From Intestinibacter bartlettii (GTDB lineage: Bacteria > Bacillota > Clostridia > Peptostreptococcales > Peptostreptococcaceae), in assembly GCA_025148965.1 (NCBI GenBank), contig CP102273.1, positions 1,798,001 to 1,862,000 on the forward strand: DNA of 64,000 bases. The letters are read 5' to 3'. The translations under genes and the position numbers were made by a program. The notes beneath the pieces were generated by a model. The model did not search any database and was not told where the DNA came from. It saw only the letters and a list, made by a program, of their open reading frames with translations. Positions 7,946 to 17,307 of this stretch are shown here, piece by piece. The number at the start of each line of letters is the position of its first letter. Position 1 is the stretch's first letter.

Positions 7946-9232
7946 TTATTTAAACATAACTATATTTAGCTCTTTTATAGAAGTATTCGAAAATACATTT
8001 ATGATTTCTTTAAATTCTTTCTTTTCTTTATCTAATTCGCAAAATAAAAAGCATTTATCATAATCGTATTTATCAATATTGTATATATAATTAAATATAT
8101 CTTTATTATAAAGACTATTATGTGTAAATTTGCTCTTTATTGGATAGCCCTCTTTATCAAACTCTACTATTGGACTGCGTGTTGTTGAGTGGTAGTATAC
8201 ATCCTTATCTTCAAATTGTTTTGCAAAAAGCATAGGTATGTACATAAATTCCTCAGTCCCCAAGAATAAAATCTTCTCATCATAATCAATACTAAATTTA
8301 AGACTTTCTTTTTTTACTGTATCTAATAAGTTCTTTTGATCTTCTTTATTTATTCCAAATCGTCCTGTATATTTTAGGTATTTTTTATTATGTTCGTATT
8401 TTTTCATATCTATATAAGTATAAGATACTTTTAAATCTTTATTTTTAAATCTAATATTATCTTTATTTTCACTGCATTTTATTATATTTTCTACTTTTTC
8501 TTCATCACATTTAAATTCAAAATCGCCAGAGAAAAGATATACAAAGTTTATTTTACAATTTACTTCTTGTTCTAATTTTTTAAATCTATCAAAAGCTTCG
8601 TCGTTCATCCAGTTTAATATAGAGCATATTGTATATCTTTTCTTAGGAAATAATTCATTTATCTTTTTTATTAAATTGATACAAGTATTTCCTGTCGTTA
8701 TCTCATCATCGACTAATATTATCTCTTCTTTATCTTTTAGATATTTTAAATCCTCATAATAAAGATTGTGATTTGTCGCATGTGAATGTTCTTCTAAAAA
8801 ATGCAGTGATTCTTTATTTTTAACCTTTTCTCTAGTCGTATGTATAAATTCATAATCTGCATTTATATAATTAAAAACACTATGACCTAAGGCTGTTCCC
8901 GTCTCAGCAAATGATATTACAACCCCAGAGTTTAAGTAGTCTTGCTTTTTTTCATATACTTTTACTATATCTTTACCTAGATTGTCCATATCACATACCC
9001 TGCATGGTAAGTGTTTGCCTAAAACTTTCGATACAAATAAAAATCTTCTTTTTTTATTATTTCTAATAGCTAAATCTAGATAATTATATATATCTAAATT
9101 TAATATGTTTTCTTTTATATTTATGCTATATTTAAAAGGCAGATTATTTTTAGAATTTATATTTTCCCTTTGAACCAATTCTTCCTCTAATATATTTTGA
9201 ATGTCTTTATCTTTAAACTTCAATAAGCTCAT
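7946..9232 (-). CDS. Phosphoribosyltransferase of the Ter module
   Basis: Predicted PRPP-dependent transferase of 428 aa. The PRPP-binding loop is clear: EIILVDDEITTGNTCINLI (about residues 168-186), and an earlier loop VVISFAETGTALGHSV fits the second phosphate site. The C-terminal third (FLGTEEFMYIPMLFAKQF and HSTTRSPIV) is the TRSP-like extension known from these operons. It overlaps the end of the citrate-lyase-like gene by 20 bases and precedes StiP by 73 bases. The likely product is a nucleoside-like metabolite made together with the neighbouring enzymes; this comes from published comparative analysis of Ter loci, not from anything chemical visible here. Confidence 0.82.
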   Translation of the reverse strand: MSLLKFKDKDIQNILEEELVQRENINSKNNLPFKYSINIKENILNLDIYNYLDLAIRNNKKRRFLFVSKVLGKHLPCRVCDMDNLGKDIVKVYEKKQDYLNSGVVISFAETGTALGHSVFNYINADYEFIHTTREKVKNKESLHFLEEHSHATNHNLYYEDLKYLKDKEEIILVDDEITTGNTCINLIKKINELFPKKRYTICSILNWMNDEAFDRFKKLEQEVNCKINFVYLFSGDFEFKCDEEKVENIIKCSENKDNIRFKNKDLKVSYTYIDMKKYEHNKKYLKYTGRFGINKEDQKNLLDTVKKESLKFSIDYDEKILFLGTEEFMYIPMLFAKQFEDKDVYYHSTTRSPIVEFDKEGYPIKSKFTHNSLYNKDIFNYIYNIDKYDYDKCFLFCELDKEKKEFKEIINVFSNTSIKELNIVMFK

Positions 9233-10289
9233 TATAATCTACCCCCTCGTTTAAAACACCGTATATATAAGCTAGTTTCATAATTTTTTTAGCCCATTTA
9301 TAATGCGGTTTGTATTCATTCATCTTGTCCCCATTCGAACTTTTTTTAACTCCAATTTCTGAATAATAATTTTCTATTATATCTTTTGCATCTATATAAT
9401 CTTCATAACTAATAGTAGATAATGCTTGTACTATTTCTATTTGTTTTGGATGTATAACTGTTTTGCCGACAAATCCATGATATCTATCTAGTTTTATCTC
9501 TTTTATATAAAGCTCCCTTATTTTTTCATCATCCATATTGAATAACTCGCTTACACCAGCACTTATAGGTATATCTAATTCATCTCGATTTAGATAATTT
9601 ATTACATCTTCAATAAATGAAGTTGCTATTAAGTTATCATATATACAAAACTCTCTCTTACGTCTAATACCATACATTCCCAATACATCAGTAAGTCCTA
9701 TCCTTATTCCCAAAACGCGCTCTTTATGATTTAATATGCTGCTGTACATCTCTCTAAAATACTCTTCTTTTATTTCTTTATATATAAAATAACTTGATTC
9801 TATTATAGGTATAATGTACAAATTATCTAGTCCAAAACTATTTAGTATTCCCACAAATGCCTTTAATAAAACTCCATTTGCCTTTGGTATTATTATTCCA
9901 GTTATAAATTCTTTATTTTTTATAAGTATATTTTTTATTTTTTTAAGTTGATCTATATTTTTTACTCTTATAAATATAAGTGGTAACTTGTCTAATTTAC
10001 AAAAAACTTGTTTTGATAAATCATCCAAAACAAGTTCTAAACTTTCTATAGCTTCTTTTTCCCCAAACTCTCCTATTGCATCTTCTAAGCAAATTGCAAG
10101 TGGTTTTGCCTCTTTTTCTTGATTTACCACATTTTTATAAATTTGATTGTATTTATTTGCTGGAACATATAAAAAAGCTCCCAAAGCATACTTCAATATA
10201 TCTTTATTGCTATTTTTATCAAACTCTTGAGGCTTTTTATAAAATATACGCTCTAATTTCTCTTTTTCTATATAATTAAAATACTTCAC
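9213..10289 (-). CDS. HpcH/HpaI aldolase/citrate lyase beta-like enzyme
   Basis: TIM-barrel carbon-carbon lyase family, 358 aa. Seen: ALGAFLYVPANK, AICLEDAIGE (metal-binding acidic residues), GIIIPKANG, IPIIESS (Glu of the active site), LGIRIGLTDVLG and GKTVIHPKQIEIVQ near the C-terminus, all typical of CitE-like proteins. The start is a GTG five bases after AGGAGG. It heads the citE-PRT-StiP-HAD block and a terminator separates it from telA upstream, so it probably has its own promoter. In Ter loci this enzyme is part of the predicted biosynthetic module. It is not a citrate lyase subunit in the classical sense because no CitF or CitD genes are nearby. Confidence 0.85.
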   Translation of the reverse strand: MKYFNYIEKEKLERIFYKKPQEFDKNSNKDILKYALGAFLYVPANKYNQIYKNVVNQEKEAKPLAICLEDAIGEFGEKEAIESLELVLDDLSKQVFCKLDKLPLIFIRVKNIDQLKKIKNILIKNKEFITGIIIPKANGVLLKAFVGILNSFGLDNLYIIPIIESSYFIYKEIKEEYFREMYSSILNHKERVLGIRIGLTDVLGMYGIRRKREFCIYDNLIATSFIEDVINYLNRDELDIPISAGVSELFNMDDEKIRELYIKEIKLDRYHGFVGKTVIHPKQIEIVQALSTISYEDYIDAKDIIENYYSEIGVKKSSNGDKMNEYKPHYKWAKKIMKLAYIYGVLNEGVDYNELIEV

Positions 10290-10314
10290 ATTTTCCTCCT
10301 AATTTTTCCCTTAA

Positions 10315-10329
10315 TGATTATAATTATAA
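10315..10329 (-). promoter_or_regulatory. Possible Fur/PerR-type 7-1-7 site before the Ter biosynthetic block
   Basis: TGATTATAATTATAA resembles both the Fur 7-1-7 pattern (TGATAAT-N-ATTATCA) and the PerR box (TTATAAT-N-ATTATAA), each with two mismatches. It lies some 26 bases upstream of the GTG and contains a TATAAT-like -10. The background is AT-rich, so this is only a candidate. Confidence 0.3.
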
Positions 10330-10418
10330 TTCTATTTTCAATTTACAACAATAATAATTTTATTATATAAGACATTATTAATTTAAATTTTAGATACTAC
10401 ATGATTTATACATCAAAA

Positions 10419-10442
10419 AAGGAAAGTCTGTGACTTTCCCTT
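10419..10442 (-). terminator. Terminator after telA
   Basis: GGAAAGTC and GACTTTCC pair around a three-base loop, with a T run following on the minus strand. It separates the yceG-telA pair from the biosynthetic block. Confidence 0.85.
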
Positions 10443-10461
10443 CTCTAAATATTATAATAAT

Positions 10462-11616
10462 TTATTTTCTTTTATACGTATTTATAACAGATGTATTTAA
10501 TTCTTCTAACCTTCTTGTATTATTAGCTATTTCATCTCTATTTGCTTGTTCTATTCTCATAGTTTCTTCTATTCCAGTTTTTATTGTATTATGCATTTTT
10601 TCTAAAGTTTCTATTTGTATAGAACTTGAATTTGCCATTTTCGCTATTTGAGTACTAGCTTGTGATACATTTTGTGCATTTCTAAGAAGTAACTCATTAG
10701 TCTTATCATCAAGCGCTTGTAGCGATTTTGTCTGAAGCTCTTGTTTTTTAATAAGTATTGCTTGTGATAAGCATTGTTTAAATACTGGAAGTGTTACTAT
10801 AAATGCACTGTTTATCTTTCTAATTAAGCCGTAATTGTTGTGTTGCATACTTCTAAGCATTGGTATAGTTTGTAAAGATATATTTTCAGAAACTCTAAGA
10901 TCATAAACTCTTTGAACTAACATATCTTTTATATTAAGTAGCTCTTGATAGTTTGCCATGTCCATTTGATCTCCACTTTCAGCTTTTGCTTTAAATTGTG
11001 GAAGTAAATCGTTATCTAATTCTTCTATAGCCATTTCACCAGCTACTATGTATTTTTCAAGTTCATTATAATAGTTAAAGTTTTCGTTTAACATAGCACC
11101 TAATTGTTTATTAGAATCTTGTATCTCTCTTTCATAAGTCTGAAGTTCTATTTGAATTTTTTCAACTTCACCACCTAAAGTTTCGTATTTTTGGAACATA
11201 ACTTCTAATGCGCTATTTGCCTTTTTAAATAGTTTTTGGAAAAATCCAGGTTCTTTAGTTTGAGCAAAATCATCTAAATCGAACTTATCCATTATTTTAG
11301 TAAGTCTAACTAGCATTTCTGAATTTTTTTCATTTTGATTCATTTTTATATTTGAAAGTAAACTATCTGAAACTCTTGAAATCCCTTCAGAAGCTCCCTT
11401 ACCAAATTGAAGTATTGTATTTGGATTATCTACTTCTATTAATGAAGTAAGTTGTTCTACCTCTTTTGATTGTCTAAGCTCATTTTTTTTATTATCAGTA
11501 TACTCTACTATATCAAAATTATTTTGTTGTACTTCTGGTACATTTACTGCTTGATCATTATTATTTGTAGCTGCAGTATCATTATTATTTGAAAATTTAC
11601 TAATATCTATACCCAT
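10462..11616 (-). CDS. telA: TelA/KlaA-family toxic anion resistance protein
   Basis: Cytoplasmic, largely alpha-helical protein (384 aa). The segments PGFFQKLFKKANSALEVMF, EKIQIELQTYEREIQ, DSNKQLGAMLNENFNYYNEL and LRVSENISLQTIPMLRSMQ are typical of TelA (PF05816). An Asn-rich, low-complexity N-terminus (residues 1-45) precedes the conserved core and two long coiled-coil stretches follow. It begins two bases after the end of yceG and is followed by a terminator, so the two form a unit, as yceG and yceH do in Bacillus. Members are associated with resistance to tellurite and nisin-type stress, but their molecular action is not established. Confidence 0.9.
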   Translation of the reverse strand: MGIDISKFSNNNDTAATNNNDQAVNVPEVQQNNFDIVEYTDNKKNELRQSKEVEQLTSLIEVDNPNTILQFGKGASEGISRVSDSLLSNIKMNQNEKNSEMLVRLTKIMDKFDLDDFAQTKEPGFFQKLFKKANSALEVMFQKYETLGGEVEKIQIELQTYEREIQDSNKQLGAMLNENFNYYNELEKYIVAGEMAIEELDNDLLPQFKAKAESGDQMDMANYQELLNIKDMLVQRVYDLRVSENISLQTIPMLRSMQHNNYGLIRKINSAFIVTLPVFKQCLSQAILIKKQELQTKSLQALDDKTNELLLRNAQNVSQASTQIAKMANSSSIQIETLEKMHNTIKTGIEETMRIEQANRDEIANNTRRLEELNTSVINTYKRK

Positions 11617-11618
11617 AA

Positions 11619-13214
11619 TTAATCACTCCATTTCCCAAATATTCTTTCAATCCACGAACCACCATTTCTATTCGAAGATGTATTCGTATTATAATTATTA
11701 GATTTATATTTTAAATTGTAATTTATTACATCTAATCTGTGTATATCCACAATTTGACTATTTATAATATTTTCAACGCAGTTTACTCCTCCTGGAGTGA
11801 AAATAACTATATCAAAACCAACCTTACTTAAAACTAGTAATAAAAATACAATCTCTTTTGTAAACATCTTCATCTGTTCTATATATATTATTAATTTTGG
11901 ATTTACATTCGCATAATCAAAACTATTTATCATATATATAAGTTTTTCATTCATATTTAAAACAGTGTAAAGCCCTCTTACTATATCATCTTTAGAAAGA
12001 CCTTCAATAAACATATCGCTTAAAATAGTTTCTTCTACCTTTGATAATATAGTTTCTTGCCATTTTAAACTTAAATTTGAAATAGAAAATCCACCATCTT
12101 TTATGATTGCCTTTTGATTTATCTTAAATGTATTTGAAATATAAAAAGATAAATTGTATCCCTCTCTTGTAAAAGGTCTTGATAATGGTCTTATATTTTC
12201 ATCATAATCTATAAAGTATGAAAAATCTTTTATTTGCAATTTATCTAATAGACAATAATACTCATCTAAATCTCTGTAAACTCCGTCTATTTTCGTAAAA
12301 AATACAGGTAGAGTTACTATTTCATTATCAAAATTAAATCCAGGTCTTAATTTTAGAGGTTCCTTCCAATATATATCCACTTCATCAACTGTAGAACTTA
12401 AAAGTAGAGTCTTTATATTTCTATTTTGAAGTTGCCATGGTTTTATAAATCCTGAATCATTTAATAATTCATCACTTATTTTTCTAGATGCTTGTGCTCC
12501 TACTGTATAAGCTTTTTTTATAGATGATCTTTCAACTATTTCGCCACGTTCAACTCTTTCATCGAATGAGATAGTTTCATCTATTATTTTATTTTGATTT
12601 ATTTCTATATTAAATTTCTTAGTATCTATATTTGCAATTTCACTAAGTCCATTTGGATTTATATAAAGTATATCAAATCCAGCAAAATAAAGTATAAGTA
12701 AAAAATAAAGCTCGTGTTTTTTAATATCTCCATAAACTACAACTTTTGGAGCATCTTTATAATCTATAACTAAAGGATTTATATAAATTCTTATCCAGCT
12801 CATTACTTTTATTATAAAGTTAAACTTAACTCTATCATTATTGAAGCTTTTTTCTTCTTGTCTTAATAGTATATCAAATCCTCTTTTTATTCTATTATTT
12901 ATATCTTCATATTTGACTAAGTCTATATCTAAATCAAAAATACTGCCGTTATATTTAGATACCTTGTTTTTTAAATAAGATATTATATCAAAATCATCTG
13001 GATTTAATATATTTTGCTTAAAAAGACAAATATTTTTTCTATTGTTTATCTCTCTATTTAAGTTATAGATTTCTGAATTATAAATATCTTCATCATTAAC
13101 ACCTATATAAGATATAAAGTAATTTTGATAACCATTAGCCGATGTGTAATTACCCCTATCTGATTGGCTGGAGAATATTTTACCAAATATATTTGATTTA
13201 TTACCTAACTCCAT
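11619..13214 (-). CDS. yceG: YceG-family Ter stress protein
   Basis: A 531-residue protein matching the YceG family (PF14266) of Bacillus by length, by position directly before telA, and by segments such as KVVVYGDIKKHELYFLLIL, FDILYINPNGLSEI, and the repeat of the same theme near the end (FLLLVLSKVGFDIVIFTP). Two Rossmann-like halves are therefore likely. The ATG at 13214 is chosen because AAGGAGG lies at ideal spacing; the upstream ATG at 13238 is before that site. Proposed in the literature to cooperate with TelA and TerD in a membrane-associated stress complex; enzymatic function unknown. Confidence 0.85.
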   Translation of the reverse strand: MELGNKSNIFGKIFSSQSDRGNYTSANGYQNYFISYIGVNDEDIYNSEIYNLNREINNRKNICLFKQNILNPDDFDIISYLKNKVSKYNGSIFDLDIDLVKYEDINNRIKRGFDILLRQEEKSFNNDRVKFNFIIKVMSWIRIYINPLVIDYKDAPKVVVYGDIKKHELYFLLILYFAGFDILYINPNGLSEIANIDTKKFNIEINQNKIIDETISFDERVERGEIVERSSIKKAYTVGAQASRKISDELLNDSGFIKPWQLQNRNIKTLLLSSTVDEVDIYWKEPLKLRPGFNFDNEIVTLPVFFTKIDGVYRDLDEYYCLLDKLQIKDFSYFIDYDENIRPLSRPFTREGYNLSFYISNTFKINQKAIIKDGGFSISNLSLKWQETILSKVEETILSDMFIEGLSKDDIVRGLYTVLNMNEKLIYMINSFDYANVNPKLIIYIEQMKMFTKEIVFLLLVLSKVGFDIVIFTPGGVNCVENIINSQIVDIHRLDVINYNLKYKSNNYNTNTSSNRNGGSWIERIFGKWSD

Positions 13215-13244
13215 ATTATCCTCCTTATAATCTGCCATTTATTA

Positions 13245-13285
13245 TTTTAGCTACTTCATTTTAAGTAAAAACAAAGTAGCTAAAA
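13245..13285 (-). terminator. Hairpin between the Ca2+ ATPase and yceG genes
   Basis: TTTTAGCTACTT pairs with AAGTAGCTAAAA across a 17-base loop. The T run on the minus strand is short, so it may attenuate rather than fully stop transcription into yceG. Confidence 0.6.
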
Positions 13286-13289
13286 CTTG

Positions 13290-16058
13290 TTATGCCTCTA
13301 CTTTTGGCATATTTTCATCATTTTTATTTTCTTTTTTAAATAATCTAAATACAAATTTAACTACTTCATCTACTATTATAACTGTAAATGATAAAGCTAT
13401 TATTTTTATCCATTCCATAACACTTAGTGGAACTGCATTAAAGAAATCCCTAAATATTTGTGTAAAGAATATTTGTGCAACTGCTGTTATTCCTATTATT
13501 TGTAAAGCTAATTTATTTTTAGTTAAATTAGGTATTATACTGTCGAAATTAAATTCTCTACAGTTAAATGCATTGAATAATGCACTAAATGCAAATATAC
13601 CAAACATCACTGTTTCGCCTTTTGCTTCTGGAACATTTAATATGTTTGTTGAAGATTGCAACATAAGTATTAATGTTATATATAAAGCATTACCTATAAT
13701 TGTAAAAATCATAGATTTAGTAATTATACTTGCATTTCTATTTACTGGTTTTCTATCAAGTACATGCTTTCTAACTGGTTCAAGACCTAAAGCAAGTGCT
13801 GGTGGTCCATCCATTATTATATTAACCCATAGTAATTGTATAGTTGTAAAAGGCATTTCTTGACCTACTACTTGTGAAATTATAGCGACTAAGAATGCTA
13901 TTATATTAACTGTAAGCTGGAATTGAACGAATCTTTGGAAGTTATCGTATATTCCTCTACCCCATTTAATACCGCTTACTATTGTTGAGAATGAGTCATC
14001 AGTAAGTATAATGTCTGCTGCATTTTTAGAAACTTCTGTTCCTGATATACCCATTGCTATACCTACATCAGCTTTTGATAATGCTGGTGCATCGTTTATA
14101 CCATCACCAGTTACTGCTACTACTTCTCCATCTGCTTGTAGTGCTTGTACTATTCTCATCTTGCTATCTGGTTTACTTCTTGCAACTATTGATATAGTTT
14201 TAATTTCTTCTCTTAATTCTTCATCAGTTAAAGTATCTATATATGATGCTTCTACTGCTCTCATATTGTTTTTAAGAAGGCCTAAATCTTCACCTATTGC
14301 TCTAGCTGTGTTTATATTATCTCCTGTAAGCATTTTTACAGATACACCTGCATGATGTGCAGTGTCAACTGCATGTTTAACATCTGGTCTAAGTGGATCT
14401 CTTATTCCAACAAATCCTCCAAATACTAAGCTTTCTTCACATTTTTCTATGCTTATTTCTTCTTCTTCAAGAGCTACTGCTGCTTCTTGTGATTCATCAT
14501 AAAGAGACATTTCTTTATATGCAAACCCTAAAGCTCTCATTGATTTTTCTTGTAATTTTGCTATTTCAGAAAGTATTTTTTCTTTTCTTTCTTTAGTGAG
14601 TTCTTTTATACCATCTGGCTCTTGTACGTATTTACAAAGTTCAAGTACTATCTCTGGAGCACCTTTTGTAAGTAATACGTATTTATTGTTTTCTGTTATT
14701 ATAGTAGACATTCTTTTTAAGTTTGATGAAAATTGATTTTGAGCTATTATTATAGCTTCATTTCTCATTTTTCTATAGTCCACATCTTTATTTCTAAGAA
14801 GTAGGGCACATTCTGTAGCACTACCTAAATATTTAGTTTCGTCTTCATTTATTTCTATATCTGCTGTAGAGTTTATTGTACAGTTTTCTAAGAAATAACT
14901 ATTTGACTCTATTTTGTCTTCTACATATCTTCCGTCTATATAAGCTACTTCAACAGTCATTCTATTTTGAGTTAATGTACCAGTTTTATCTGAACATATA
15001 ACTGAAACAGAACCTATTGTTTCACAAGCTTCTTTTTTAGTAACTAAGGCATTTATTTTTGCCATCTTTTGCATTGTTATTGCAAGAGTCATATTTATCA
15101 TAGTTGGAAGACCTTCTGGTACTGCTGCAACTATTAAGGCTACACAAACTGTAAATGCAGTTTTAACTTCGTCTATAGAATCTAAAAATGCAAATACATT
15201 TGATGTATCTACTTTAAGTCCATTTAACACCATTTTTACTACCATAAATATAAATAGTAGACCTGCTATTGCACTTGAAATTTTGGCAATCATTCCACCT
15301 AAGTTTCCAAGTTTTATTTGAAGTGGTGTATCTTCTTCATCACCTGATAGATGTTTTGCTATATCCCCCATTTGAGTGTTATCTCCTATAGAAGTTACAA
15401 CCATCATACCTGTACCATAAGCTACAAGTGTTCCACCAAATACCATATTTATTTGTTTTGCTGGTATTGGTTCAAGTTCTTTTACACCGTCTTTTGTTTC
15501 GACTTTTTCCATTCCGATAATAGCGTCGCATTTTTTAGATACATCATCAGATTCACCTGTTAACATATCTTCTCTAACTTTTAAGTTTATACTTTTTATA
15601 AGTCTACCATCAGCTGGTATCATATCTCCTGTTTCGATAAATACTATATCTCCAGGAACTAATTCTGATTTTGAAACTAATTCTACTTCGCCATCTCTAA
15701 GCACTTTAACTTCTATATTTTCAGTTAATTTTGATAGTGCTTCTGCGGCCTTTTTAGAACGACCTTCCGTAATCATTCCTATTGCTATACCTATAGCTAT
15801 AGCACAAACTATACCTATGGCATCGTGGAACTCTCCTATAACAGCACTTATTATAGCCGCTATTATAAGTATAACTATCATAGGCTCAGATAATGCATCT
15901 TTTAGATCATCCCAAAAGCTGCCCTCTTCCATCGGTGTAAATTCATTTAGACCGTACTTATCTCTCCTTGATTTAACATCATCAGAAGAAAGACCTCTAT
16001 CTCTATTTACACTGAGCTCCTTTAGTACATCTTCTTTACTTTCACTATAAAATTTCAT
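13290..16058 (-). CDS. P-type Ca2+-transporting ATPase (P2 type)
   Basis: Membrane ion pump, 922 aa, full length. Order: N-terminal cation ATPase domain (GLSSDDVKSRRDKYGLNEF), two helices, actuator domain with TGES (MLTGESDDVSKK), helices with PEGLP (ALIVAAVPEGLPTM), phosphorylation motif CSDKTGTLTQNRM, nucleotide domain with KGAPE, hinge TGDGINDAPALSKADVGIAMG, and six C-terminal helices containing NIIMDGPPALALGLEP. The PEGLP motif and the last helices match SERCA/PMR1-type Ca2+ pumps, not heavy-metal or K+ pumps. The gene follows the third terD copy by two bases and its ribosome site lies inside that gene, so it is tightly coupled to TerD synthesis. Ca2+ specificity is inferred from family. 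Confidence 0.93.
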   Translation of the reverse strand: MKFYSESKEDVLKELSVNRDRGLSSDDVKSRRDKYGLNEFTPMEEGSFWDDLKDALSEPMIVILIIAAIISAVIGEFHDAIGIVCAIAIGIAIGMITEGRSKKAAEALSKLTENIEVKVLRDGEVELVSKSELVPGDIVFIETGDMIPADGRLIKSINLKVREDMLTGESDDVSKKCDAIIGMEKVETKDGVKELEPIPAKQINMVFGGTLVAYGTGMMVVTSIGDNTQMGDIAKHLSGDEEDTPLQIKLGNLGGMIAKISSAIAGLLFIFMVVKMVLNGLKVDTSNVFAFLDSIDEVKTAFTVCVALIVAAVPEGLPTMINMTLAITMQKMAKINALVTKKEACETIGSVSVICSDKTGTLTQNRMTVEVAYIDGRYVEDKIESNSYFLENCTINSTADIEINEDETKYLGSATECALLLRNKDVDYRKMRNEAIIIAQNQFSSNLKRMSTIITENNKYVLLTKGAPEIVLELCKYVQEPDGIKELTKERKEKILSEIAKLQEKSMRALGFAYKEMSLYDESQEAAVALEEEEISIEKCEESLVFGGFVGIRDPLRPDVKHAVDTAHHAGVSVKMLTGDNINTARAIGEDLGLLKNNMRAVEASYIDTLTDEELREEIKTISIVARSKPDSKMRIVQALQADGEVVAVTGDGINDAPALSKADVGIAMGISGTEVSKNAADIILTDDSFSTIVSGIKWGRGIYDNFQRFVQFQLTVNIIAFLVAIISQVVGQEMPFTTIQLLWVNIIMDGPPALALGLEPVRKHVLDRKPVNRNASIITKSMIFTIIGNALYITLILMLQSSTNILNVPEAKGETVMFGIFAFSALFNAFNCREFNFDSIIPNLTKNKLALQIIGITAVAQIFFTQIFRDFFNAVPLSVMEWIKIIALSFTVIIVDEVVKFVFRLFKKENKNDENMPKVEA

Positions 16059-16060
16059 TT

Positions 16061-16672
16061 TTATACTCCATATGCTCTTCTTTCAAGATTTTTTTTCATA
16101 TCGTTTAATCCAGTGTCATTTGTTCCTTCTCCTATTGCAGAGAATTTCCAAGTTCCTTCATAACGATATATAAGACCGACTAATAAAGCTGTCCTTCCTC
16201 TGTAATCATCTGATAAGTTATATCTTGCTATTTCAGAGTTATTTTTAGCATCAGTCATTCTTATATATGCATTTTTAATCATGCCAAAATGTTGGTTTCT
16301 TCTTACACAATCGTATATGTTTACAACGAATAATAATTTATTAACTTGAGAAGGTATTTTATCTAAATCGACTAATATTACTTCGTCATCCCCTGCACCT
16401 TCTCCAGTCAAATTGTCTCCTGTATGTATTATAGAATCATTTTTTGTTCTTAAGTTTCCGAAATAAACTAAGTCTATTGGCTTACTATCTTCATTTAGTA
16501 AAAATACAGATGCATCACAGTCTATATCTGTATTACCTGAACCAAATAAGGATTTTAAAAATCCTCCGCCTTGTTCAATTGGATCCCATCCTAATCCAAC
16601 TCTTATCGTGCTAAGTCCTGGATTAGATTTTCTTAAATCTATTTTTTGTCCTTTTTTAAGATTAATTGACAT
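16061..16672 (-). CDS. TerD-family protein, divergent copy
   Basis: Third of three TerD paralogues (203 aa). It keeps the family opening [16 protein letters not shown], the Ca2+-binding loop [18 protein letters not shown] and the C-terminal YRYEGTWKF. It differs from the other two by an insert GGGFLKSLFGSGNTDIDCD where they have a short GDDFDLD-type segment, and by a different C-terminus. TerD proteins are cytoplasmic Ca2+-binding beta-sandwich proteins that assemble in stress responses. It is cotranscribed with the ATPase downstream. The insert suggests a distinct partner rather than simple redundancy. Confidence 0.93.
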   Translation of the reverse strand: MSINLKKGQKIDLRKSNPGLSTIRVGLGWDPIEQGGGFLKSLFGSGNTDIDCDASVFLLNEDSKPIDLVYFGNLRTKNDSIIHTGDNLTGEGAGDDEVILVDLDKIPSQVNKLLFVVNIYDCVRRNQHFGMIKNAYIRMTDAKNNSEIARYNLSDDYRGRTALLVGLIYRYEGTWKFSAIGEGTNDTGLNDMKKNLERRAYGV

Positions 16673-16706
16673 AATAATCCTCCATAAAATTTGCTTTTTA
16701 TACGTT

Positions 16707-17285
16707 TTATACGTTTAGTCCGTAGCTTCTACAAAGTGCTTCAAGCCCACCTTCAAATCCTGAACCTACTGCAGAGAATTTCCATTCACCATTGTGTCTA
16801 TATATTTCACAAACAACTATTGCAGTTTCTATTGAAAACTCTTCACCTAAATCGTATCTTAATAATTCTTCTTCATTATCACTATTTACAACTCTTACGT
16901 AAGAATTATTTACTTGTCCAAAATTTTGTCTTCTTTCTTTAGCTTCATATATAGTAACTGTTACTGCTATTTTTTCTATTCTATCTGGCATTTTTGAAAA
17001 ATCAACTAATATTTCTTCATCATCACCATCACCGTCACCAGTTCTGTTGTCTCCTAAATGTTCTACTGCTTCTGATGGATGTTTTAAGTTATTGTAGAAT
17101 ATAAAATCTTCATCTTGTTCTACTTTACCACTTTTTCCTACCATAAATAAACTTACATCAAGGTCAAAGTCATCTCCTCCATCAAACATATTAGTATCCC
17201 ATCCTAATCCTAATCTTATATGTTTAAGACCTGGATTTCCTTTAGTTAAATCGATTTTTTGTCCTTTTTTTAATTGAATTGCCAT
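16707..17285 (-). CDS. terD: TerD-family protein
   Basis: Second TerD paralogue, 192 aa. [36 protein letters not shown], the acidic Ca2+ loop [13 protein letters not shown] and [20 protein letters not shown] are all present (the last as [13 protein letters not shown]). It is closely similar to the copy upstream, indicating tandem duplication. Gene spacing is 22 bases on one side and 34 on the other, each with its own ribosome site. TerD proteins are established Ca2+ binders linked to tellurite, phage and oxidative stress resistance; the precise mechanism is not known. Confidence 0.94.
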   Translation of the reverse strand: MAIQLKKGQKIDLTKGNPGLKHIRLGLGWDTNMFDGGDDFDLDVSLFMVGKSGKVEQDEDFIFYNNLKHPSEAVEHLGDNRTGDGDGDDEEILVDFSKMPDRIEKIAVTVTIYEAKERRQNFGQVNNSYVRVVNSDNEEELLRYDLGEEFSIETAIVVCEIYRHNGEWKFSAVGSGFEGGLEALCRSYGLNV

Positions 17286-17307
17286 ATATATTACCCCCTC
17301 ACAAAAT

